In this document: piece after piece, positions 44,904 through 51,880 of the stretch
Layout of the letters: each line of letters opens with the position of its first letter
Position numbering within the stretch: position 1 is the first letter of the stretch
Assembly (NCBI GenBank): GCA_934438075.1
Contig: CAKSBF010000014.1
Span: 1-53,391, forward strand
Length of the DNA: 53,391 nucleotides
Source: an uncultured Clostridia bacterium
GTDB taxonomy: Bacteria > Bacillota > Clostridia > UBA1381 > UBA9506
Direction: 5' to 3'
Notes under the pieces: model-generated
Databases searched by the model: none
Seen by the model: only the letters and a program-made list of their open reading frames with translations
Told to the model about the DNA's origin: nothing
Program-made: the position numbers and the translations under genes

Positions 44904-47299
44904 TGAATATATTGCAAAAAATAAAATCCGGCAGATTGTACTTTGACGGTGGCTATGGCACCAGTTTTCAGGCGCATGGTCTGAAGCCGGGCGAATTTCC
45001 GGAGCTTTGGAACCTTACCCGTCCCGAAACCGTAACTCAGCTGCATCTTAATTACCTGAAAGCCGGCTGCGATGTGATTACAACAAACACCTTTGGTGCA
45101 AACAGCTTTAAATTTGACGGAAAAAACGGCACTGCTTGTTTAGAGGAAATCATTTCCGCCGCAGTGTGCAATGCAAAAAAAGCGCGTCAAAGTTTTTGCA
45201 GCAAAGACAAATACATCGCTTTGGACATTGGGCCGACCGGGAGACTGCTGAAACCATTAGGAGATTTAGATTTTGAAGATGCCGTAAAAGCATTTTCCGA
45301 AATTGCAAATTTAGGTGCAAAATATGGCGTTGATTTGATTGTTATTGAGACTATGAACGACTGCTACGAAACCAAAGCGGCAGTGCTTGCCGCAAAAGAA
45401 AGCACTTCTCTGCCTGTGTTTGTAACCAACACTTATGATGAAAACAAGAAGTTAATGACCGGTGCCTCCCCGTCTGCCATGGTCGCAATGCTGGAATCTT
45501 TGCGAGTAGATGCGCTGGGCATTAACTGCGGTCTCGGACCTGATAAGATGCTTCCTATAGTTGAAGAGCTTGTAAAATATTCTTCCACACCGATTATCGT
45601 CAACCCCAATGCCGGACTGCCTGTTTTTCGCAACGGGCATACCGAATATGAGGTAACGCCGGAAGATTTTGCAGACGTTATGACAAAAATTGCAGCGAAG
45701 GGCGCGTCAATACTTGGCGGTTGCTGCGGAACAACTCCCGCACACATTCAGGCCCTGCGAAAGAAAACAGAAAATATTTCGTTTGAACCGCTTTTACCAA
45801 AAAACCGCACCATAATATCCTCCTATACACATGCTGTGGAGTTCTCCCAAAAACCCGTTTTAATCGGCGAGCGTATTAATCCGACCGGAAAATCCTTATT
45901 TAAAGCAGCCTTACGCGAAAAAAATTATGATTACATTCTCCGCGAAGGGGTCTCGCAGCAAGAAGCCGGTGCCCACGTGCTTGATGTAAATGTCGGATTG
46001 CCCGAAATTGACGAAAAAGAAATATTAACGCATGCCGTTACACTTCTGCAAACCGTAAGCGACTTGCCCTTGCAGCTTGATACATCAGACGCTAAAGCCA
46101 TGGAGTCTGCGCTGCGGATTTATAACGGAAAACCGCTGATTAACTCCGTTAACGGTAAAAAGGAAGTTATGGAAGAAATTTTTCCGCTCGCAGCAAAATA
46201 CGGTGGCGTTATCATTGCCTTAACACTGGACGAGGAAGGGATTCCCGAAACAGCAGAAGGCAGAATCTCCATCGCAAAGAAAATAATTGACACTGCGGCA
46301 AACTATGGTATCGCTCAAAAAGATATTATTGTCGATCCGCTCGCACTGACTGTAAGTTCCGACTCTTCATCTGCGCTTGTTACACTGGAATGTCTGGAGG
46401 CTTTCTCTAAAATGGGCATTAAAACCAGTCTGGGCGTTTCCAATGTATCCTTTGGTCTGCCGCAAAGAAATATTATTAACCAGACATTTTTTACAATGGC
46501 TTTGCGCTGCGGATTAAACGCTGCTATTATGAATCCACACACAAAAGAAATGATGGATGCGTACTACAGCTTTTGTACATTGTCAAACCTCGACCCCATG
46601 TGTGCTAATTATATTGAATATACCTCGAAAAATACAGCGTCAGCGCCCGCAAAGCAGGCAGAAGCGGAGAAAGTTGCTGTCGATATTGCCCTCCGCCGCT
46701 GCATTTTAAAGGGTTTAAAAGAGGACGCTGCCTCCTTTGCCGAAAAAATGCTGGAAAAGACAGAACCGCTTACTGTAATCAGTGAAGCCATTATTCCTGC
46801 ACTAGACGAAATTGGTGAAGCATTTGAGCTTAAAAAAGCCTTTTTACCGCAGCTCTTAATGAGCGCCGAAGCCGCAAAAGCTGCCTTTGATGTGATAAAA
46901 GCAAAATTAGCTTCAAGCGGAAAAGCGCGGAAGAAAAAATTTAAAATTATTCTCGCCACCGTAAAAGGAGATATTCATGACATTGGAAAAAACATTGTAA
47001 AAGTACTGCTCGAAAATTACGATTTTGACGTATTGGATTTAGGCAAAGACGTTGCCCCCGAATTAATTGCAGCAACTGCACAAGCCGAACAAACACCGCT
47101 TGTCGGGCTTAGCGCACTCATGACAACCACTGTTCCTGCCATGGAAGAAACAATTCGGCTTTTGCGCCGAGAATATCCAAAATGTAAAATTGTGGTTGGC
47201 GGCGCTGTACTCACCCAAGAATATGCCGATATGATTGGCGCGGACAAATATGCACGCGATGCAATGGAAACGGTACGATACGCAGAATCATTATTATAA
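44903..47299 (+). CDS. metH: B12-dependent methionine synthase, three-module form
   Basis: 798 residues, much shorter than the roughly 1200 of E. coli MetH because the activation domain is separate. It has an N-terminal homocysteine-binding barrel with zinc cysteines (GINCG; GGCCGTTPAHI), a pterin/methyl-THF-binding barrel (VLIGERINPTGK, DVNVGLPEID), a B12 cap, and a cobalamin domain with the lower-ligand motif GDIHDIG (about 689-695). It methylates homocysteine made by MetY. AAGGAG precedes the ATG. Confidence 0.96.
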   Translation: MNILQKIKSGRLYFDGGYGTSFQAHGLKPGEFPELWNLTRPETVTQLHLNYLKAGCDVITTNTFGANSFKFDGKNGTACLEEIISAAVCNAKKARQSFCSKDKYIALDIGPTGRLLKPLGDLDFEDAVKAFSEIANLGAKYGVDLIVIETMNDCYETKAAVLAAKESTSLPVFVTNTYDENKKLMTGASPSAMVAMLESLRVDALGINCGLGPDKMLPIVEELVKYSSTPIIVNPNAGLPVFRNGHTEYEVTPEDFADVMTKIAAKGASILGGCCGTTPAHIQALRKKTENISFEPLLPKNRTIISSYTHAVEFSQKPVLIGERINPTGKSLFKAALREKNYDYILREGVSQQEAGAHVLDVNVGLPEIDEKEILTHAVTLLQTVSDLPLQLDTSDAKAMESALRIYNGKPLINSVNGKKEVMEEIFPLAAKYGGVIIALTLDEEGIPETAEGRISIAKKIIDTAANYGIAQKDIIVDPLALTVSSDSSSALVTLECLEAFSKMGIKTSLGVSNVSFGLPQRNIINQTFFTMALRCGLNAAIMNPHTKEMMDAYYSFCTLSNLDPMCANYIEYTSKNTASAPAKQAEAEKVAVDIALRRCILKGLKEDAASFAEKMLEKTEPLTVISEAIIPALDEIGEAFELKKAFLPQLLMSAEAAKAAFDVIKAKLASSGKARKKKFKIILATVKGDIHDIGKNIVKVLLENYDFDVLDLGKDVAPELIAATAQAEQTPLVGLSALMTTTVPAMEETIRLLRREYPKCKIVVGGAVLTQEYADMIGADKYARDAMETVRYAESLL

Positions 47300-47344
47300 A
47301 CCGCGCAGAAAAGATATCAACAAAAACCAAAACAGTGCGAAACT

Positions 47345-47406
47345 AAAAAGTGCACTTTGACAATTCCGCACGCTAAGCGTGAACTTTGTCAAAGTGCATT
47401 CTTTTT
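47345..47406. terminator. Bidirectional terminator between metH and cysK
   Basis: TGCACTTTGACAA (47351-47363) pairs with TTGTCAAAGTGCA (47386-47398) around an inner CACGC-TAA-GCGTG hairpin. A run on the left, T-rich run on the right. Confidence 0.85.
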
Positions 47407-47426
47407 ATGCAGGCTCTTAAATTTTT

Positions 47427-48356
47427 TTACTCTGTAAACATAGGTGTTGACAGATATCGATCCCCCGTATCCGGCAAAAGCGCAACAATAATCTTTCCCT
47501 TATTTTCCGGACGTTTTGCCAGTTCCGTTGCCGCAAACACAGCCGCACCGGAGGAAATGCCCACTAAGATGCCCTCTCTTCTGGCCAGCGTTCTGCCTGT
47601 TTCAAATGCATCCTCATTCTCCACTGCTATAATCTCGTCATAAATCTTGGTGTTCAAAGTCTCCGGAACGAAACCGGCTCCAATTCCCTGAATTTTGTGC
47701 GGTCCCGGCGTACCTTTTGATAAAACCGGAGATCCTGCCGGTTCCACAGCAACAATTTTAACATTTGGATTCTGCGATTTCAAATATTCTCCTACTCCGG
47801 TCACAGTACCACCGGTGCCAACTCCTGCAACAAAAATATCAACCTTTCCGTCTGTATCTTCCCATATCTCCGGCCCGGTTGTATTACGGTGCGCCGTTGG
47901 GTTCGCCATATTAGTAAACTGGCTCGGTATAAAGCTCCCCGGTGTCTGTTCCGCCAACTCCTGGGCTTTGGCGATTGCCCCCTTCATTCCCTTTGCCCCA
48001 TCTGTCAAAACAAGCTCTGCTCCATACGCTTTCAGCAGATTGCGACGCTCTACACTCATAGTTTCCGGCATGGTTAAAATAATTTTATAGCCTCTCGACG
48101 CCGCAACCGCCGCAAGACCAATACCCGTATTGCCGCTTGTAGGCTCAATGATGACAGCACCCGGTTTTAAAACTCCCTTTTTCTCAGCCTCATCAAGCAT
48201 TGCTTTTGCTATTCTGTCTTTCACACTTCCGGCCGGATTAAAATATTCCACTTTTGCTAAAATTGTAGCAGATAGTTTTTTTTCTTTTTCATAATTACTC
48301 AGCTCCAAAAGCGGTGTATTGCCAATTAAATCGGTTATTTTTTTATATATTTTCAT
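47427..48356 (-). CDS. cysK: Cysteine synthase A (O-acetylserine sulfhydrylase)
   Basis: Forms cysteine from O-acetylserine and sulfide. The 309 residues have the PLP lysine Lys46 in NPAGSVKDRIA, PTSGNTGIGLA and GTGGTVTGVG, and length typical of CysK. The start at 48356 has AAAGGAG upstream; an ATG 17 codons earlier lies before this site. A 13-codon leader ORF with tandem Cys codons precedes it by 54 nt. Confidence 0.95.
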   Translation of the reverse strand: MKIYKKITDLIGNTPLLELSNYEKEKKLSATILAKVEYFNPAGSVKDRIAKAMLDEAEKKGVLKPGAVIIEPTSGNTGIGLAAVAASRGYKIILTMPETMSVERRNLLKAYGAELVLTDGAKGMKGAIAKAQELAEQTPGSFIPSQFTNMANPTAHRNTTGPEIWEDTDGKVDIFVAGVGTGGTVTGVGEYLKSQNPNVKIVAVEPAGSPVLSKGTPGPHKIQGIGAGFVPETLNTKIYDEIIAVENEDAFETGRTLARREGILVGISSGAAVFAATELAKRPENKGKIIVALLPDTGDRYLSTPMFTE

Positions 48357-48410
48357 AATAAACTCTCCTTTTCTTTTATAAAAATGATAATTATAAATAT
48401 GCTGCAAATA

Positions 48411-48452
48411 TTAAAGTGTGCTGCAACATCGTTTGTAGTAATATATTTTCAT
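48411..48452 (-). CDS. Tandem-Cys leader peptide of cysK
   Basis: A 13-codon ORF, MKIYYYKRCCSTL, with GGAGG (48458-48462) 5 nt before its ATG. Cys codons 9 and 10 (TGT TGC) fall in ATGTTGC, which can pair (one G-U) with GCAGCAT 17 nt downstream, so ribosome position would affect the fold. The first 12 nt match those of cysK itself. Cysteine sensing is inferred. Confidence 0.6.
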   Translation of the reverse strand: MKIYYYKRCCSTL

Positions 48453-48463
48453 AGCAACCTCCA

Positions 48464-48480
48464 TAAATACCCTAAATACC
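48464..48480. repeat. Direct repeat TAAATACC in the cysK leader
   Basis: TAAATACC (48464-48471), one C, TAAATACC (48473-48480). It lies between the predicted transcription start and the leader ribosome binding site. It could be an operator; no regulator is assigned. Confidence 0.4.
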
Positions 48481-48499
48481 TATTTGTTTTATGGGTTAT

Positions 48500-48528
48500 A
48501 TTATAACATTCATTTTTTTATTTGTCAA
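48500..48528 (-). promoter_or_regulatory. Promoter of cysK
   Basis: On the minus strand TTGACA (48523-48528), 17 nt, TATAAT (48500-48505): both hexamers are perfect. Confidence 0.85.
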
Positions 48529-48591
48529 TACCTTCCATAAAAATTTTTTATCACAAAATCTTTTAGAAAACAAGCAATACAAAAAAATTAA

Positions 48592-48620
48592 TTGACCGAT
48601 CTGCATCTTTATGTTATAAT
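48592..48620 (+). promoter_or_regulatory. Promoter of mnmA
   Basis: TTGACC (48592-48597), 17 nt, TATAAT (48615-48620), divergent from the cysK promoter. Confidence 0.75.
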
Positions 48621-48687
48621 ACCTATCATATTAATATGTTTTATTCTATTTAGTATACCACCAAATATAAAGAAAGAGTTGAATGGC

Positions 48688-49761
48688 ATGAATAAAAAAG
48701 CTATAATTGCAATGAGCGGCGGTGTAGATTCCGCTGTTGCCGCTCTTTTAACAAAAGAGAACGGATATGAATGTATGGGCGTTACGATGCGTCTTTTTTA
48801 CAACGAGGACATTGGCGTTGTACGTGAGAATTCCTGCTGCAGTTTAGCTGACGTGGAGGATGCACGCAGCGTAGCCTTTTCTCTGAATATCCCATATCGT
48901 GTATTCAATTTTACCGCTCGGTTTAAAAACGATGTCATATTACCGTTTATCCATGCATATGAAAATGGAACAACACCAAATCCATGCATTGACTGTAACC
49001 GTTTTTTAAAGTTTCAAAAGCTGTTTCAGCGCGCAAAAGAACTGCAATATGATTATGTTGTAACCGGACACTATGCCAAAATTGAATATTACGCAAAGAC
49101 CGGGCGTTATCTTTTAAAAAAGGCAGCAGATTCTTCCAAAGATCAAAGTTATGTACTCTATTCCATGACACAGGAACAGCTGGCGCACACTCTCTTCCCT
49201 TTGGGAGCATTGCACAAAACGCAGGTACGCGCCATTGCGGAACAGCATGATTTTAAAAATGCAAAGAAACACGAAAGCCAGGATATTTGCTTTGTGCAAA
49301 ACGGGAATTACGCAGATTTTATAGAACATTATACCGGAAAGACTTATCCACCCGGAAATTTTATTAATAAAAATGGTGACGTGTTAGGAACACACAAAGG
49401 TATTATCCGCTACACTGTCGGTCAGCGCAAAGGGCTTGGAATTGCAAGCAATGAACCGCTCTATGTGGCAGCTGTTAACCCCGTTGAAAACACAGTGACA
49501 CTTGCACCCGAACGTGAATTGTATACCAAAACATTAACTGCGGGAAACATTAATTTAATAGCCGTTGAAGAATTGAAAAGACCTGTGCGTCTAATGGCGA
49601 AAATACGCTATCGCCACCAAGAGGAACCGGCAACCGTTACACAAAATAATGATAATACGCTGACAGTCGTTTTTGACGAACCGCAGCGAGCTATTACCAA
49701 GGGTCAGTCCGTTGTCCTTTATGACGGCGACATCGTATTCGGCGGTGGCATAATTATATGA
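48688..49761 (+). CDS. mnmA: tRNA 2-thiouridine(34) synthase
   Basis: Thiolates U34 of tRNA-Lys, Glu and Gln using sulfur from a cysteine desulfurase. The 357 residues show the PP-loop SGGVDSAVAAL (10-20) and the catalytic pair Cys100 (NPCIDCNR) and Cys201 (ESQDICFV). The ATG at 48688 was chosen over an upstream in-frame ATG because that lies inside the promoter. It is divergent from cysK, which supplies its sulfur source. Confidence 0.95.
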   Translation: MNKKAIIAMSGGVDSAVAALLTKENGYECMGVTMRLFYNEDIGVVRENSCCSLADVEDARSVAFSLNIPYRVFNFTARFKNDVILPFIHAYENGTTPNPCIDCNRFLKFQKLFQRAKELQYDYVVTGHYAKIEYYAKTGRYLLKKAADSSKDQSYVLYSMTQEQLAHTLFPLGALHKTQVRAIAEQHDFKNAKKHESQDICFVQNGNYADFIEHYTGKTYPPGNFINKNGDVLGTHKGIIRYTVGQRKGLGIASNEPLYVAAVNPVENTVTLAPERELYTKTLTAGNINLIAVEELKRPVRLMAKIRYRHQEEPATVTQNNDNTLTVVFDEPQRAITKGQSVVLYDGDIVFGGGIII

Positions 49762-49762
49762 A

Positions 49763-49808
49763 AAAAAGAGACAGAAGTATTTATTTTCAAATACTTCTGC
49801 CTCTTTTT
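49763..49808. terminator. Bidirectional terminator between mnmA and trpB2
   Basis: AAAAAGAG-CAGAAGTATTT pairs with AAATACTTCTG-CTCTTTTT, with one mismatch in the stem and a 6-nt loop. Confidence 0.85.
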
Positions 49809-49836
49809 ATAGATAAAATTATTTCTCGGTGTGTAT

Positions 49837-51207
49837 TTATTTATTAACCTTAGGAAGTGATGCAAATCCCTTTTCCAAATCCTCATCACTCGGAATATAA
49901 TCCGACATGGTTCCGTTATTATAAGCGGAATATGCAGTCATATCAAAATATCCGGTACCCGTGCAGCCAAATACAATATTTTTCGCCTCTCCGGTTTCTT
50001 TGCACTTCAGCGCTTCATCTATAGCAACACGAATTGCATGTGAAGATTCCGGAGCAGGAAGTGTTCCTTCGGCGCGCGCAAATATGGTTGCTGCTTCAAA
50101 TACTTTGGTCTGTTCTACGGAGCGAGCTGTTAAATAGCCATCATGATACAATTTTGAAACAATCGGGGACATACCATGATAACGTAAACCGCCTGCATGA
50201 TTCGGCGACGGCATAAAACCGCTTCCCAGAGTATACATCCGCATCAACGGTGTCATTCTGCCCGTATCGCCAAAATCAAACGCATATTTCCCACGTGTGA
50301 GCGATGGGCAGGACGCAGGCTCTACAGCAATGAATTCGATGTTATTTTTTCCTTCAATCTTATCTGCCATAAACGGTGAAATTAATCCGCCAAGGTTAGA
50401 TCCGCCACCGGCACAACCAATAATAATATCCGGCTGAATATCATATTTCTCCAACGCCGTTTTTGTCTCCATACCAATTACACTTTGATGTAATACGACA
50501 TGATTAAGCACGCTTCCCAAAACATAACGACAACTGTCGCTGGTTAATGCAACCTCCATTGCCTCAGAGATGGCGCAACCAAGCGAACCGCCGGTTCCGG
50601 GGTTTTCAGCCAAAATTTTACGTCCCACCTCTGTGGTATCGGATGGAGACGGGATTACTTTCCCACCGTAAGTTTGAATCAACGCCTTACGCTGCGGTTT
50701 TTGTTCAGCCGAAACTTTAACCATAAATACCGTCAGATCAATGCCGTAAAAAGCACATGCCATAGCAAGCGCTGTGCCCCATTGACCGGCACCCGTTTCA
50801 GTTGTGAGGTGTTTTAACCCTTGCTTTTTTGCATAATAGACCTGAGCTGCCGCCGAATTTAATTTATGGGAGCCGGATGTGTTATTTCCCTCAAATTTGT
50901 AGTAAATATGCGCCGGTGTGCCTAACGCCTTTTCCAAGTTGTATGCACGTACCAATGGCGACGGACGATACATTTTATAAAAATCAAGTATCTCTCCCGG
51001 AATATCAATATACCGATCGGTTACATTTAACTCCTGCGCAATTAAATCATCGCAAAAAACAGGACGCAAATCATCAGCCGTACACGGCTCGAACGTAACG
51101 GGATTAATAAACGGATCCGGCAGTTCTTTCATTGCCGCCCGAACATTAAACCAACATTTCGGCATTTCCTCTTCGGTAAGATAAATTTTGTACGGTATGT
51201 TTCCCAT
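49837..51207 (-). CDS. trpB2: Tryptophan synthase beta chain-like protein, TrpB2 type (orphan)
   Basis: A 456-residue PLP enzyme, longer than TrpB1 and of the TrpB2 subfamily, with PLP Lys115 in GSHKLNSA, TETGAGQWGTALA and GCAGGGSNLGG. TrpB2 proteins join indole and serine and often occur without trpA, as here: no other trp gene is in the window. It may salvage indole or have an alternative role. AAAGGATGG precedes the ATG. The leader carries GAG repeats and alternative stems. Confidence 0.92.
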   Translation of the reverse strand: MGNIPYKIYLTEEEMPKCWFNVRAAMKELPDPFINPVTFEPCTADDLRPVFCDDLIAQELNVTDRYIDIPGEILDFYKMYRPSPLVRAYNLEKALGTPAHIYYKFEGNNTSGSHKLNSAAAQVYYAKKQGLKHLTTETGAGQWGTALAMACAFYGIDLTVFMVKVSAEQKPQRKALIQTYGGKVIPSPSDTTEVGRKILAENPGTGGSLGCAISEAMEVALTSDSCRYVLGSVLNHVVLHQSVIGMETKTALEKYDIQPDIIIGCAGGGSNLGGLISPFMADKIEGKNNIEFIAVEPASCPSLTRGKYAFDFGDTGRMTPLMRMYTLGSGFMPSPNHAGGLRYHGMSPIVSKLYHDGYLTARSVEQTKVFEAATIFARAEGTLPAPESSHAIRVAIDEALKCKETGEAKNIVFGCTGTGYFDMTAYSAYNNGTMSDYIPSDEDLEKGFASLPKVNK

Positions 51208-51221
51208 ATTTTTCCATCCTT

Positions 51222-51271
51222 TCTGCTTTTGGGTATAAAAATACCCTGCCTCAAATTTTTATAAAAGCAGA
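51222..51271 (-). promoter_or_regulatory. RBS-proximal hairpin and competing stem in the trpB2 leader
   Basis: On the minus-strand RNA, TCTGCTTTT (51263-51271) pairs with AAAAGCAGA (51222-51230), enclosing the palindrome GGGTATTTTTATACCC (51231-51246). The 3' arm directly abuts the Shine-Dalgarno AAGGA. The same 5' arm, CTCTGCT (51266-51272), is also perfectly complementary to AGCAGAG (51333-51339) within the GAG repeats, so the two pairings exclude each other. Confidence 0.65.
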
Positions 51272-51296
51272 GTGAAAAAACATATTAAATTTATAA

Positions 51297-51340
51297 CTCA
51301 TCTCATGATATCTCATCTCAAACTCGTCTCATCTCTGCTC
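51297..51340 (-). promoter_or_regulatory. TRAP-like binding site: GAG triplet array in the trpB2 leader
   Basis: On the minus-strand RNA there are eight GAG triplets (complements of CTC at 51338, 51333, 51328, 51323, 51317, 51312, 51302 and 51297). The spacers are 2, 2, 2, 3, 2, 7 and 2 nt. The 7-nt gap is AU-AUC-AU, so a ninth triplet sits in register as AUC. TRAP (MtrB) is known to bind 9-11 (G/U)AG repeats with 2-3 nt spacers. The array starts at the predicted transcription start. Confidence 0.7.
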
Positions 51341-51349
51341 TTTAAACTC

Positions 51350-51378
51350 ATTATAATACTTTTTACTCTTTTTGTCAA
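51350..51378 (-). promoter_or_regulatory. Promoter of trpB2
   Basis: On the minus strand TTGACA (51373-51378), 17 nt, TATAAT (51350-51355): perfect consensus. Confidence 0.85.
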
Positions 51379-51529
51379 GAAAAATCTTAAAAATTTTAAA
51401 GCAGAACAATACGGTGCCTTTCTCGCTTTAAGAACAAATTTCATTGTACCTTGTAAGACAAACCTGCTAAGCCAACAAACAGCTACATAGCATGGTTTGA
51501 GAAAATAAAGTGAAATTTGTAAAAAAGTC

Positions 51530-51558
51530 TTGACAAATTAATAAATTCTTGTTATACT
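51530..51558 (+). promoter_or_regulatory. Promoter of the tRNA-Ser genes
   Basis: TTGACA (51530-51535), 17 nt, TATACT (51553-51558), 16 bp before the first tRNA. Confidence 0.85.
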
Positions 51559-51574
51559 TAAATACGTTCTGTTA

Positions 51575-51661
51575 GGAGAGGTGTCCGAGCGGTTTAAGGA
51601 GCTGGTCTTGAAAACCAGTGATGCGAGAGCACCGTGAGTTCGAATCTCACCCTCTCCGCCA
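51575..51661 (+). tRNA. tRNA-Ser(UGA)
   Basis: An 87-nt class II tRNA with a long variable arm. Acceptor GGAGAGG pairs with CCTCTCC, the anticodon stem CTGGT/ACCAG holds loop CTTGAAA with anticodon TGA, the T arm is GTGAG-TTCGAAT-CTCAC, and CCA is encoded. Confidence 0.95.
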
Positions 51662-51693
51662 AAATTTTATAATATTATTTATTAATTCGACAC

Positions 51694-51785
51694 GGAGAAG
51701 TACTCAAGTTGGCCGAAGAGGCGCCCCTGCTAAGGGTGTAGGTCGGGAAACTGGCGCGAGGGTTCAAATCCCTCCTTCTCCGCCA
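51694..51785 (+). tRNA. tRNA-Ser(GCU)
   Basis: A 92-nt class II tRNA. Acceptor GGAGAAG pairs with CTTCTCC, the anticodon stem CCCCT/AGGGT-type carries anticodon GCT, a long variable arm and T arm GAGGG-TTCAAAT-CCCTC follow, and CCA is encoded. It lies 32 nt after tRNA-Ser(UGA) and shares its promoter. Confidence 0.95.
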
Positions 51786-51789
51786 ATCA

Positions 51790-51824
51790 TTCAATATCCT
51801 ACTTTACGAGAGCGTGATATTGAA
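51790..51824. repeat. Inverted repeat after tRNA-Ser(GCU)
   Basis: TTCAATATC (51790-51798) and GATATTGAA (51816-51824), 17 nt apart, lie between the tRNA and the recombinase. There is no U run. It could be a recombinase-related site at the element end or a tRNA 3' processing hairpin. Confidence 0.45.
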
Positions 51825-51835
51825 CAATTAGGTTT

Positions 51836-51880
51836 GAGAACATTGTTTAGGTTATGAACTAAGCAATGTTCTCTTTTTTT
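51836..51880 (+). terminator. Terminator after the tRNA-Ser genes
   Basis: GAGAACATTG (51836-51845) with CAATGTTCTC (51864-51873), inner TTAG/CTAA, then T7. It overlaps the stop codon of the convergent recombinase gene. Confidence 0.8.

Noticed and set aside
51208..51350. Trp leader peptide upstream of trpB2
   Set aside because: Short frames exist in the leader but contain no Trp codons and lack ribosome binding sites.
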